A stretch of 39,600 nt of DNA, from positions 1 through 39,600 of the forward strand of contig CALXWJ010000074.1 of NCBI GenBank assembly GCA_944392335.1, read 5' to 3'. Made by a program: the position numbers and the translations under genes. This document shows, piece by piece, positions 7,248 through 15,362 of the stretch (position 1 is the first letter of the stretch; every line of letters starts with the position of its first letter). Under the pieces are notes generated by a model, which saw only the letters and a program-made list of their open reading frames with translations, was not told the origin of the DNA and searched no databases. Origin of the DNA: an uncultured Clostridia bacterium (GTDB lineage: Bacteria > Bacillota > Clostridia > UBA1381).

Positions 7248-8612
7248 ATGGCTGTAAAAAATTATTCGGAAATAACACCGGAAATTTATACATTGGCTGA
7301 ACTTGCTACAAAAAACAGTAATATCGATCCGGAACTTTATGAGATTCATAAGGTCAAACGCGGATTAAGAGACTTGGACGGAAAAGGAGTAGTTACTGGC
7401 TTGACCGAAATCTCAACGGTTTTGTCATCAAAAACAGAGAATGGTGTTGAAGTTCCATGTGAAGGGGAGTTGTATTACCGCGGAATAAATATAAATGATT
7501 TGGTCGGCGGATTTATAAAAGATGACAGATTTGGATTTGAAGAAACGGTATATTTGCTGTTATTCGGAGAATTACCGGACAAAAAGAAATTAGCTGCATT
7601 CAGCAGGCTGATTTCAGAATACAGAACACTTCCGACAAATTTCAATCGTGATGTGATAATGAAAGCGCCGAACAGGGATATAATGAATTCATTGGCGCGC
7701 AGTGTATTGACGCTGTATTCTTATGATAAACATGCAAATGATTTAAGTATTCCAAACGTTTTAAGACAGAGTATACAGTTGATTGCAAACTTTTCATCTT
7801 TATCGGTTTATGCATATCAAGCGTACAGACATTATATAATGGGCAGAGGGTTATATATACATAATCCGGATCCTAAATTGTCGACTGCAGAAAACTTTTT
7901 GAGACTGCTGCGTCCTGATAAAAAGTTTACAAAGCTTGAGGCAAAGCTTTTAGACATGGCATTGGTTCTTCATGCAGAACACGGAGGAGGAAACAATTCG
8001 ACTTTTACCACTCATGTGGTAACATCTTCGGGAACGGACACATATTCATCCGTTGCAGCATCTTTATGTTCTCTTAAAGGCCCGAAACATGGAGGAGCAA
8101 ACATAAAAGTAAAACATATGATGGAAAATATCCGAGATAATGTAAAAGACACAAATGATGATGATGAGCTTAAAACATATTTGATAAAACTGTTGAATAA
8201 AGAAGCATTTGACAGATCGGGGCTTATATATGGTATGGGACATGCCGTTTATTCACTTTCAGATCCCAGGGCAAACATATTCAAAAAATATGTTGAGCGT
8301 CTTTCGGAGGAAAAGGGACGGCATGAGGACTATATTTTTTATAACAATGTTGCAAGGCTTGCAACCGAGGTTATTGCAGAAAAAAGGAAAATATATAAAG
8401 GTGTAAGCCCGAATATCGATTTTTACAGCGGATTCGCGTATTCCATGATGAACATACCCGAGGAGCTGTATACCCCATTATTTGCAGTGGCAAGGATCGC
8501 GGGATGGAGCGCTCACAGAATAGAAGAGCTTATAAATGCAAATAAGATCATAAGACCTGCATATAAATCGGTTGCGGAAAACAGGGAATATATACCCTTA
8601 AAGGACAGATAA
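7248..8612 (+). CDS. gltA: Citrate synthase
   Basis: The 454-aa protein condenses oxaloacetate and acetyl-CoA to citrate. The family motifs are ELYYRGININDLV near the N-terminus, LHAEHGGGNNSTFTTHVV with the active-site histidine region, GPKHGGAN, and GMGHAVYSLSDPRA. The C-terminal active-site Asp lies within the region around FYSGFAYSMMNIP, where the motif reads NIDFYSG. The order and length fit the long clostridial form. The ATG at 7248 is preferred over that at 7239 because AAGGAG is 9 nt before it and abuts the earlier ATG. It is monocistronic, with its own promoter and terminator. A 2-methylcitrate synthase role cannot be excluded. Confidence 0.92.
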   Translation: MAVKNYSEITPEIYTLAELATKNSNIDPELYEIHKVKRGLRDLDGKGVVTGLTEISTVLSSKTENGVEVPCEGELYYRGININDLVGGFIKDDRFGFEETVYLLLFGELPDKKKLAAFSRLISEYRTLPTNFNRDVIMKAPNRDIMNSLARSVLTLYSYDKHANDLSIPNVLRQSIQLIANFSSLSVYAYQAYRHYIMGRGLYIHNPDPKLSTAENFLRLLRPDKKFTKLEAKLLDMALVLHAEHGGGNNSTFTTHVVTSSGTDTYSSVAASLCSLKGPKHGGANIKVKHMMENIRDNVKDTNDDDELKTYLIKLLNKEAFDRSGLIYGMGHAVYSLSDPRANIFKKYVERLSEEKGRHEDYIFYNNVARLATEVIAEKRKIYKGVSPNIDFYSGFAYSMMNIPEELYTPLFAVARIAGWSAHRIEELINANKIIRPAYKSVAENREYIPLKDR

Positions 8613-8618
8613 ATACAT

Positions 8619-8647
8619 GGTACGGTTACCGAGCCGTACCGTTTTTT
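8619..8647 (+). terminator. Citrate synthase terminator
   Basis: GGTACGG (8619-8625) pairs with CCGTACC (8634-8640) and is followed by GTTTTTTG, a typical intrinsic terminator 7 bp after the stop codon. Confidence 0.9.
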
Positions 8648-8711
8648 GTTCTTTGATGTGAAAAACTACGGAAAAAAAATTTAAAAAATTGTAAACATTT
8701 AGCCCGTTTTA

Positions 8712-8740
8712 TTGACATGACTGTATATAGGGTTTATGAT
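8712..8740 (+). promoter_or_regulatory. Promoter of the Gld-type ABC operon
   Basis: TTGACA (8712-8717) and TATGAT (8735-8740) are separated by 17 bp, about 37 bp before the first start codon of the four-gene operon. Confidence 0.8.
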
Positions 8741-8776
8741 AAAGGCTATGATAATATTTTGAAGGGAATGAAAAAA

Positions 8777-9841
8777 ATGATTGAAGTTAAAGGCTTGACC
8801 AAAAAATACGGCAATCATACCGCTGTATCAAACCTTTCTTTTACAATAGAAGAAGATCAGGTTTACGGTTTTTTGGGACCTAACGGCGCGGGAAAGTCAA
8901 CTACAATGAACATCATCACAGGATGTCTTTCCGCGACTGACGGAACAGTAGCAATTGATGGTCTTGATATCTATGAAAATGCAGTTGATGCAAAAAAACA
9001 TATCGGGTATTTGCCGGAAATACCTCCGCTGTATATGGATATGACCCCAATGGAATATCTTGAGTTTATTGCAGAAGTAAAAAAGGTTGAAAAATCTGAA
9101 AGAAAAACACAGATAGAAGAGGCAATGATCGAGACCGGAATTAAAAATGTGGAGAATAGACTGATCAAGAATTTGTCAAAAGGTTACAGACAAAGAGTGG
9201 GTATTGCCCAGGCATTAGTGGGTAATCCTTCCGTAATAATATTGGATGAGCCTACGGTCGGATTGGATCCGAAGCAGATCATTGAGATAAGAGAGCTGAT
9301 AAAAAATCTCGGAAAGAAGCATACGGTAATACTATCAAGCCATATTTTGTCCGAAGTTCAAGCCGTATGTGATAAAATACTTATTATTTCAAACGGTAAG
9401 CTGGTGGCTTGCGATACCCCTGAAAATCTGGAGAGCTTATTTGCCGGGACAAAAACAATTAAGCTGACCGTTAAAGGTGACAGCGGCAATATTGACCCGA
9501 TCTTAAATAATATTCCTGAGATTAGGAATATCCGGTACAAAAATAACGGTGAAAAAACAATGGTTGAAATTACAACCGATAAAGAAAGTGATATTGCAGA
9601 AAAAATATTTTTTGCTTTTGCTGATGCAAGAATGCCTATTTTGAGAATGACAGAAGAAACGGCAACTCTTGAAGATATATTCCTTGAACTTACCTCTATT
9701 GATAAGGATGTGGATATTGAAACCGAAAATACAGATGATGAATCGGTATCCGAGGAATATGAGGATCACGAAGAATATAATGAAGAATCAGAGGAACCGG
9801 TCAAAGAAGAGGAGGCAGAAGATAATGACGGCAATATTTAA
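8777..9841 (+). CDS. ABC transporter ATP-binding protein, GldA-like, with acidic tail
   Basis: This 354-aa ATPase has Walker A GPNGAGKST (34-42), signature LSKGYRQRVG, Walker B VIILDEPTVGLDP and the H-loop SSHIL. A C-terminal region follows the nucleotide-binding domain and ends in a strongly acidic tail (about 313-354, Glu/Asp-rich). The tail is unusual for the family. It would energise the permease encoded next. The start at 8777 is chosen for the MIEVKGLTKKYG beginning and for GAAGGGA 9 nt upstream; an in-frame ATG at 8768 is possible. The gene overlaps the permease start by 17 nt, implying translational coupling. Confidence 0.93.
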   Translation: MIEVKGLTKKYGNHTAVSNLSFTIEEDQVYGFLGPNGAGKSTTMNIITGCLSATDGTVAIDGLDIYENAVDAKKHIGYLPEIPPLYMDMTPMEYLEFIAEVKKVEKSERKTQIEEAMIETGIKNVENRLIKNLSKGYRQRVGIAQALVGNPSVIILDEPTVGLDPKQIIEIRELIKNLGKKHTVILSSHILSEVQAVCDKILIISNGKLVACDTPENLESLFAGTKTIKLTVKGDSGNIDPILNNIPEIRNIRYKNNGEKTMVEITTDKESDIAEKIFFAFADARMPILRMTEETATLEDIFLELTSIDKDVDIETENTDDESVSEEYEDHEEYNEESEEPVKEEEAEDNDGNI

Positions 9842-10688
9842 GCGTGAATTCAGATCTTATTTCAATAACATATTGGGGTATATATTCTGTGCATTTATTC
9901 TTTTGTTTGCAGGAATATATACTATGGCGATAAATTTAAAATCAGGATCGGCAAATTTTGAGTATGTGCTGGGAAACATGGCTTTTATTTTCCTGATCGC
10001 AGTACCTATTCTTACCATGAGATCGATAGCAGAGGACAGAAAACAAAAAACGGATCAGCTGCTTTACTCGCTGCCGGTAAGTATGACAGAGGTTGTAATG
10101 GGCAAATTCCTTGCAATGATAGCCGTACTTCTTATACCGATCGTCATTGTGGGTTTGTATCCGTTGATCTTGTCAGCCTTCGGTAATGTGAATATGTTTG
10201 CTGCTTACGGAACCCTTCTTGGTTTTTTCTTGTTGGGCAGCTGTCTTATCGCAATGGGTTTGTTTATTTCGTCTCTTACCGACAATCAGGTAGTTGCGGT
10301 TATAGCGAGCTTTATAGTTATGCTGTTAAATTATTTTGTAGGAACCTTGGCGGATTATCTTTCTTACAGCCCGAATGCAACCTTTATTGCCTTTACCGTA
10401 ATTATAGTTGCCGTTGCAGCCGTTTTATATTATATGACGAAAAATTCAATGCTGGCTGTTATTGTCGCGGCGATATTGGAAATTTTTTTGGTTATAATTA
10501 AGGTCTCAAATTCTGATTCCTTATATGGATTGTTCCCCAGAATTATGGATAAAATCTCTGTATTTGAAAGATTTTATAATTTCCCCAACGGTATGTTTGA
10601 TATTACTACCATTGTTTATTTTCTGGTAATTACGGCGATATTCTTATTCTTTACGGTACAGTCGATGGAAAAAAGGAGATGGAGCTAA
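9825..10688 (+). CDS. ABC-2 type permease, GldF-like
   Basis: This 287-aa membrane protein starts MTAIFKREFRSYFNNILGYI, typical of GldF/ABC-2 permeases. It shows six hydrophobic segments, including FILLFAGIYTMAI, AMIAVLLIPIVIVGLYP, LLGFFLLGSCLIAMGLF, VVAVIASFIVMLL, TFIAFTVIIVAVAAVL and the C-terminal TTIVYFLVITAIFLFF. The conserved RSIAEDRKQKTDQLLYSLP follows the second segment. GGAGG lies 9 nt before the ATG at 9825, inside the ATPase gene. It forms the membrane channel for the ATPase. The substrate is unknown. Confidence 0.9.
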   Translation: MTAIFKREFRSYFNNILGYIFCAFILLFAGIYTMAINLKSGSANFEYVLGNMAFIFLIAVPILTMRSIAEDRKQKTDQLLYSLPVSMTEVVMGKFLAMIAVLLIPIVIVGLYPLILSAFGNVNMFAAYGTLLGFFLLGSCLIAMGLFISSLTDNQVVAVIASFIVMLLNYFVGTLADYLSYSPNATFIAFTVIIVAVAAVLYYMTKNSMLAVIVAAILEIFLVIIKVSNSDSLYGLFPRIMDKISVFERFYNFPNGMFDITTIVYFLVITAIFLFFTVQSMEKRRWS

Positions 10689-12136
10689 TGAACTTTAAGG
10701 ATTATTTTAAAAAGGAAAATATACAAAAGCAGTTTACGCAAAAGAGCTTTCGCATCGGCGGATACAGTGCATTAGTATCTATCGTAGTAATCGCAATCGC
10801 TGTATTTATTGTTATGACTGTTGATTCTCTGCCAACAAAAAACACAAAATTGGATATGACAAACACCTCAATTTACAGCCTGTCCGAGGAATCGATCAAT
10901 ATCGCAAAGGCGGTCGATGAAGAGGTCATAATTTATTATATTGTTCAAAGCGGCACGGAAGACGCCTATATCAGCAATATGCTTGACAAATATGCGGGAT
11001 ATAACTCAAATATAAAAATTGAGATAAAGGACCCGGTAGTTAATCCGAATTTTGCAAGCAATTATACAAGTGAAAGTATAACTAACAATTCATTGATTGT
11101 TACATGCGGTTCAAAGAGCAGATATATTTCTTTCTCTGACATTTATCAGACTGAAGTGGACTATACGACATATACTCAGACAACGGAATATGATGGTGAA
11201 AATCAGATCACAAGTGCAATTAATTTTGTAACGAGTGATGAATTGCCGAAAATGTATCAACTGACCGGACACGGGGAATCTCCGTTATCAAGCGGGACGA
11301 CTTCGACATTGGAAAATCAGAATATCGAAACTGAGGATATAAGCCTTTTGACAATGGAAAGCGTTCCGGAGGATGCCGATATTATTATTTTAAATAATCC
11401 GACTTCTGATATATCGGAGCATGAAAAGGATTTAATATTGGATTATTTGAAAAACGGCGGAAAAATGTTTTTGCTGACAGGTTACAACGGAACGGAAATG
11501 CCCATGCTCAATGAGCTGATGAGAAATTACGGTGTGACGGCAGATAATAAGCTTGTTGTTGAGAGCGATACAAGCAAATTTGTCGGCGGATATAATTATT
11601 ATTTGCTTCCGGATATGGAAAGCAATACAATTACCGATCCTTTGATAAATGAGAGATATTATGTTCTTTTGCCTTTGGCGCATGCAATTATCCATGAGGA
11701 TACCGAAACAAGCGCAACCGTTGAAAACATATTGACAACATCAAGCAGTGCATATACAAAGGCCGATGCATACAACGCGGAAACCTTGGAAAAAACAGAA
11801 AATGATGAAGAGGGACAATATACCCTTGGTGTAAGTATAACTGACGGAAGCGAGGACGCACAGACAAAGATCGTATGGGTATCATCATATGGGCTGTTAA
11901 ATGATAATGTAAATCAATTAGTATCAGGCGGTAATCAGGATTTGTTCTTAAATGCGATTAACTGGATGTGCGAGCGTGAAGAAAGCATTGCCATTCATGC
12001 AAAATCACTGCAAGGCGAAAGCCTGACCGTAACTTCCGGTGCAATTACCTTGTGGAGTACGGTATTCGTATTTATAATTCCGGTTTTGATCGTAGCGCTC
12101 GGTATATATATTAAAGTAAGAAGAAAGAAAAACTAA
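10688..12136 (+). CDS. GldG-like ABC transporter auxiliary protein
   Basis: The 482-aa protein has an N-terminal transmembrane helix (about 25-45), a large extracytoplasmic region beginning with the GldG-type KLDMTNTSIYSLSEES, and a C-terminal helix (WSTVFVFIIPVLIVALGIYI) with a basic KVRRKKN end. The middle part contains the ABC-type-uncharacterised domain features YQLTGHGESPL and ADIIILNNPTSDISEHEKDLI. The start overlaps the permease stop by one base (TAATG) and AAAGGAG lies 9 nt before it. GldFG-like proteins act with GldA. In Bacteroidetes the complex serves gliding, but in non-gliding bacteria its substrate is unknown. Confidence 0.85.
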   Translation: MNFKDYFKKENIQKQFTQKSFRIGGYSALVSIVVIAIAVFIVMTVDSLPTKNTKLDMTNTSIYSLSEESINIAKAVDEEVIIYYIVQSGTEDAYISNMLDKYAGYNSNIKIEIKDPVVNPNFASNYTSESITNNSLIVTCGSKSRYISFSDIYQTEVDYTTYTQTTEYDGENQITSAINFVTSDELPKMYQLTGHGESPLSSGTTSTLENQNIETEDISLLTMESVPEDADIIILNNPTSDISEHEKDLILDYLKNGGKMFLLTGYNGTEMPMLNELMRNYGVTADNKLVVESDTSKFVGGYNYYLLPDMESNTITDPLINERYYVLLPLAHAIIHEDTETSATVENILTTSSSAYTKADAYNAETLEKTENDEEGQYTLGVSITDGSEDAQTKIVWVSSYGLLNDNVNQLVSGGNQDLFLNAINWMCEREESIAIHAKSLQGESLTVTSGAITLWSTVFVFIIPVLIVALGIYIKVRRKKN

Positions 12137-12157
12137 TTTCGGAAAGGAGCTGATTAT

Positions 12158-13153
12158 GTGAAGAAAGATACAAAAATAGTCATACTCCTTGCGGTTTTGC
12201 TTGTATGCGTGATAGCCTATAGATTGACCGGTTTCTATAATGAAAAGAATGAGGAAACACCTACGATCGATTTTGTTACGATCAATCAGGAAGACATTGT
12301 TCAAATAAGCTGGAATCACAGCGGGATAGAGTATACAATAAATAATGAAACGGGAGTATGGCATTGGACGGGCGATGATGATTTCCCCGTGGATGAAGAA
12401 CAAGCGGATAATCTTGCACAGGAATTTGCGGATATTACGGCAACAAGAGAATTGGATGAGGAAGATCTGAGCGAATACGGTTTGGATGACAGTGATATCA
12501 CGATCGAAGCGGTCACATCCGGAGGCGAGAGCTATATATTTACCATAGGAGATGAGAATGAGCTTACAAATGAAAATTATGTAATGATCGACGGAAGCGA
12601 GAAAATATATATGGTAGACAGCTCTTTTGCTTCAGCTTTTGAAAAAACCATTGATGATCTTTTAAAAATGGAGGAAATTCCTCAGGTAACCGACGTCAAT
12701 AAGATCCATATGGTCATTGAAGGCGATATGGTCAAGGAATATACAAAGTCCGAAGACGGTACATGGACAGACGGTACGCAAACTCTTGATGAACAGAAGG
12801 TTACATCCCTTGCAAACAAGTTTTTGAATTTAAGCTGGGAAAGATGTGAAAATTACAATGCAGATGATGCAATAAAATCCGAAAAGGGATTTGATAATCC
12901 ATATGCGGTAGTAACAATATCCGGCTCAAATGATGAAGAAGCCGTATTGTTGTTCGCGAAGGATGAATATGGTGTGCTGTATGCTAAGCTTGACGGATCA
13001 AATATGATTTACAATGTAAATCTTGATATACTTGACAGCATAGATATTACATCAGAAGATTTGCTGCCCGATCCTGAGGAGGAAACAACAGAAACCGATG
13101 AAACTTCGGCAGACGGAGAAACACAGCAGGAAGAAAATCAATCGGAAGAGTGA
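12158..13153 (+). CDS. DUF4340 domain protein of the Gld-type ABC operon
   Basis: This 331-aa protein has an N-terminal transmembrane segment (about 5-25, IVILLAVLLVCVIAYRL). An extracytoplasmic region carries two related DUF4340-type units, seen in VVTISGSNDE-like and ITIEAVTSGGESYIFTIGDEN strands. The C-terminus is acidic and Thr/Glu-rich (about 300-331). The start codon is GTG at 12158, with AAAGGAG 8 nt upstream. It follows the GldG-like gene by 21 bp and is the last gene of the operon. DUF4340 proteins commonly accompany GldG-like genes; their precise function is unknown. Confidence 0.82.
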   Translation: MKKDTKIVILLAVLLVCVIAYRLTGFYNEKNEETPTIDFVTINQEDIVQISWNHSGIEYTINNETGVWHWTGDDDFPVDEEQADNLAQEFADITATRELDEEDLSEYGLDDSDITIEAVTSGGESYIFTIGDENELTNENYVMIDGSEKIYMVDSSFASAFEKTIDDLLKMEEIPQVTDVNKIHMVIEGDMVKEYTKSEDGTWTDGTQTLDEQKVTSLANKFLNLSWERCENYNADDAIKSEKGFDNPYAVVTISGSNDEEAVLLFAKDEYGVLYAKLDGSNMIYNVNLDILDSIDITSEDLLPDPEEETTETDETSADGETQQEENQSEE

Positions 13154-13160
13154 TTTATAA

Positions 13161-13326
13161 CTTAAGTGCAGATGTCCCCCGCCGTAATCGGCGGCGGGTT
13201 CCATTTCAGAATTTCAGTGGGAGTTGTTAGCTCCCACTGAAACCCTGAGGAGAAGACGCTTTCTGCACAGGTTGCAATCTGTCGCAATCTCTGCTCCTTG
13301 CAAGCAAAGCAGGAGCGTTGCTCCGA
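13161..13326 (+). repeat. Structured intergenic repeat, copy R3 (B-type 3' half)
   Basis: R3 starts 7 nt after the DUF4340 stop with CTTAAGTGCAGATG and shares hairpin 1 (CCCGCCG/CGGCGGG) with the other copies. Hairpin 2 differs in sequence but keeps its shape: TTTCAGTGGGAG pairs perfectly with CTCCCACTGAAA. The last hairpin is GCTCCT/AGGAGC. It groups with R5 rather than with R1, R2, R4 and R6. Confidence 0.8.
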
Positions 13327-13343
13327 TTTAAAAAAATCTAATG

Positions 13344-13384
13344 GACTGTCCCTGATTTTAAGGGACAGTCTTCAATTTTATTAT
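13344..13384 (+). terminator. Terminator of the Gld-type ABC operon
   Basis: GACTGTCCCT (13344-13353) pairs perfectly with AGGGACAGTC (13361-13370) over a 7-nt loop and is followed by a T-rich tract. It lies after repeat copy R3, so R3 would be part of the operon's 3' UTR. Confidence 0.85.
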
Positions 13385-13476
13385 TTGCTAAGATAAGATA
13401 AATGTACATAGAAAAAAATTAAAAAAGAGATTTTTTTGTCAAAATATATAAATAATAAAACCTTGTGTCATTTTTA

Positions 13477-13505
13477 TTGACCTTTTAATATTAAAATGAT
13501 ATAAT
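13477..13505 (+). promoter_or_regulatory. thiT promoter
   Basis: TTGACC (13477-13482) and TATAAT (13500-13505) are separated by 17 bp. The start point near 13512 puts repeat copy R4 and the TPP riboswitch in the same leader. Confidence 0.8.
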
Positions 13506-13520
13506 TATAACTGCGGACGA

Positions 13521-13652
13521 GATGTCCCCCGCCGTAATCGGCGGCGGGCTCCATATTCGTAATCAGTGAGAGTGCAATCTTCCACTGATTACAGCGCAAG
13601 CTTTGCCTGCGCTCTTGTCCTTGCCCAAGACGGGGGCAAGCACTTATTGAAA
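13521..13652 (+). repeat. Structured intergenic repeat, copy R4, inside the thiT leader
   Basis: This A-type copy has hairpin 1 CCCGCCG/CGGCGGG, hairpin 2 TAATCAGTG/CACTGATTA, and a shortened third section ending CACTTATTGAAA. It starts about 10 nt after the predicted thiT transcription start and ends 10 nt before the riboswitch core, so it should be transcribed as the 5' end of the thiT mRNA. Confidence 0.85.
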
Positions 13653-13654
13653 AA

Positions 13655-13750
13655 TGAATATCGGGGAGCTTTTATTAAAGGCTGAGAGGGAATTGTGAAT
13701 TCCGACCCGTGAACCTGATACGGATAATGCCGGCGTAGGAAATATATTTA
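13655..13750 (+). promoter_or_regulatory. TPP (THI-box) riboswitch
   Basis: The conserved elements are all present in order: CGGGGAGC, GGCTGAGAGGG with the invariant CTGAGA, GACCCGTGAACCTGATACGG, and GATAATGCCGGCGTAGGAA. The bound ligand is thiamine pyrophosphate. The downstream gene is a thiamine transporter, matching the usual regulon. A terminator hairpin at 13792-13829 provides the expression platform, so the predicted action is premature termination when TPP is bound. Confidence 0.97.
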
Positions 13751-13791
13751 CGTATAGAAATATATTTACATATAATAGTACAGTGTATGCG

Positions 13792-13829
13792 ATCGGAGAT
13801 TATCCCGAAGGGTTGATCCCCGATTTTTT
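13792..13829 (+). terminator. Riboswitch-controlled terminator
   Basis: ATCGGAGATTATCCC pairs, with one wobble and two mismatches, with GGGTTGATCCCCGAT and runs into TTTTTT. Located between the TPP aptamer and thiT, it is the probable OFF-state terminator. Confidence 0.8.
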
Positions 13830-13924
13830 AATGCAAGGAGAGATTAACTAATCCACAGTATGGCACATATTCATTAAAAAGTGGATATTTAAGCTATAAA
13901 TATATAATACAAGGAGAGAGATAA
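13830..13924 (+). promoter_or_regulatory. Leader with duplicated ribosome-binding site
   Basis: AATGCAAGGAGAGATTAAC at about 13830 resembles AATACAAGGAGAGAGATAA about 77 nt later, which is the true thiT ribosome-binding site. The first copy contains an ATG-CAA-GGA-GAG-ATT-AAC-TAA seven-codon frame. It may be a small tandem duplication or a leader peptide remnant. Confidence 0.4.
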
Positions 13925-14485
13925 ATGTCAAAAACAAAAAAAATAACAACCTGTGCCGTTATGGTAGCATTGGCGACGGTACTTATGCTCATTTCAAAGG
14001 CTATTCCCGCGCCTTGGATGCAGGGCGGATCAATAACAATTGCAAGTATGGTGCCGATTATCGCGGCATCCTTGATAATTGACAGCAAATGGGGAATATT
14101 ATCAGGATTAGTTTTTTCACTGATACAAATGATTTCAGGATTTTATCCGCCGCCCACACGAACTTTTATTAATTTTGTCCTTGTAATATTGCTTGATTAT
14201 ATAATTGCTTTCGGAGTTTTGGGAACAGCAGGATTTTTCTACAATCTTATGGGGAAAAAATTGTGGGCAATCCCTGTTTCGGGAACAATAGTAACCATCA
14301 TGAGATATATATGCCATATATTATCAGGTATATTAATTTGGGGAGTAAATGCAGAAGAAGGACAGACTGTTCTTGCATTCTCACTTACATATAACGGTAC
14401 ATATATGATACCTGAAATTATAATAACCACCGTTGTTCTTGCGGTATTGGCAAAGCCGATTTTAAAGCTGAAGAAAAGTGTATGA
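13925..14485 (+). CDS. thiT: Thiamine transporter S component ThiT (ECF type)
   Basis: This 186-aa integral membrane protein has six predicted hydrophobic segments and the ThiT signatures QGGSITIASMVPI, QMISGFYPPP and NGTYMIPEIII, which include the thiamine-binding region of the family. As an ECF S component it needs the shared EcfA/A'/T energising module, which is not encoded here and is presumably elsewhere. AAGGAGAG precedes the ATG by about 6 nt. The TPP riboswitch upstream supports thiamine as the substrate. Confidence 0.94.
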   Translation: MSKTKKITTCAVMVALATVLMLISKAIPAPWMQGGSITIASMVPIIAASLIIDSKWGILSGLVFSLIQMISGFYPPPTRTFINFVLVILLDYIIAFGVLGTAGFFYNLMGKKLWAIPVSGTIVTIMRYICHILSGILIWGVNAEEGQTVLAFSLTYNGTYMIPEIIITTVVLAVLAKPILKLKKSV

Positions 14486-14625
14486 CCTAAGTGCAGATGT
14501 ATTCCCCGGCCTTTTAGACGGTGGGGTGCCGTTTCGGAATTTCAGTGTGAGCCAACGCTCCCGGCACAAGCCGCGATCGGCCGCGGCTCCTGCTCCCTGC
14601 AGGTAAAGCAGGAGCGCTGATACGA
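14486..14625 (+). repeat. Structured intergenic repeat, copy R5 (B type, abutting thiT)
   Basis: R5 begins with CCTAAGTGCAGATG immediately after the thiT TGA. It shares the TTTCAG...TTTCAGTG core and the GCTCC/GGAGC hairpin with R3. It is more diverged in hairpin 1 (CCCCGGCC...GGTGGGG). Confidence 0.7.
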
Positions 14626-14668
14626 TATAAAAATAAATATTAAGAGTAAAAAAATCCCCGGAAATAAA

Positions 14669-14713
14669 GGGCTGAAATCTCAAAAAAACAGTAGAGATTT
14701 CAGCCCCCTTGCA
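14669..14713. terminator. Terminator between convergent thiT and DUF47 genes
   Basis: GGGCTGAAATCTC (14669-14681) and GAGATTTCAGCCC (14694-14706) form a perfect 13-bp stem. On the minus strand the stem is followed by TTTATTT, so it serves the DUF47-pit operon and probably blocks transcription from both sides. Confidence 0.85.
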
Positions 14714-14723
14714 CCTTATGGCA

Positions 14724-15344
14724 TCAAGTATTTTTCATAATAACCAAACCTATGCTTTCGCTTACATTCTCACAGACATCCGCGCAGGATTCAAAACAGT
14801 CGAATATTTCACGCCATGAAATTGTAACAAGGACATCCTTTGGATCCTTCATAAGCTCACGCATTGAAGAAAGATATATCTTATCGCATTCATCCTCAAT
14901 ATCGTTAAGTTTGATTATAAGTGTCTGGATTCTTTTGGATTTCTTGAAGTTTGCAAATTCATCCATTATCTCACAGAGATATTCGCAGGCTCTTACGATC
15001 TGCTTTGCGAAAACAATCGCAGAGGGATTGATTTTGGAAATGTTGTTTATATAGAGCTTTTGCACGACATCCTCGATTTTATCCGTTACATTGTCAAGAT
15101 TGTGGCTGAGCATATCCAGATCCTCGCGGTCAACGGGAGTTACAAATGCCTTTGCAAGCGCATCTACCATTTCGTGTCTCTTCAAATCCGCATTATGCTC
15201 GATTTCGTGCATTTCCTCAAGCATTTTTTCAATCCTGCCCGGTTCGTAGTTCTCCAGACATTCCACAAGATAGTCCGCCGCTTTTTTTGTGAGCTGCGCA
15301 CACTGAGTAAAGTTATCAAAATAAAATTTATCGCCTTTAGCCAT
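14724..15344 (-). CDS. DUF47 family PhoU-like protein
   Basis: The 206-aa all-helical protein starts MAKGDKFYFDNFTQCAQLTKKAAD and carries the PhoU/DUF47 metal-site style acidic motifs MHEIEHNADLKRHEM and NDIEDECDKIYL. DUF47 proteins are nearly always partnered with Pit phosphate transporters and are thought to control or assist them. Here the pit gene lies 18 bp upstream on the same strand. GAAAGGA precedes the ATG by about 10 nt. It is probably cytoplasmic. Confidence 0.92.
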   Translation of the reverse strand: MAKGDKFYFDNFTQCAQLTKKAADYLVECLENYEPGRIEKMLEEMHEIEHNADLKRHEMVDALAKAFVTPVDREDLDMLSHNLDNVTDKIEDVVQKLYINNISKINPSAIVFAKQIVRACEYLCEIMDEFANFKKSKRIQTLIIKLNDIEDECDKIYLSSMRELMKDPKDVLVTISWREIFDCFESCADVCENVSESIGLVIMKNT

Positions 15345-15362
15345 TTTTTTACGTCCTTTCCG

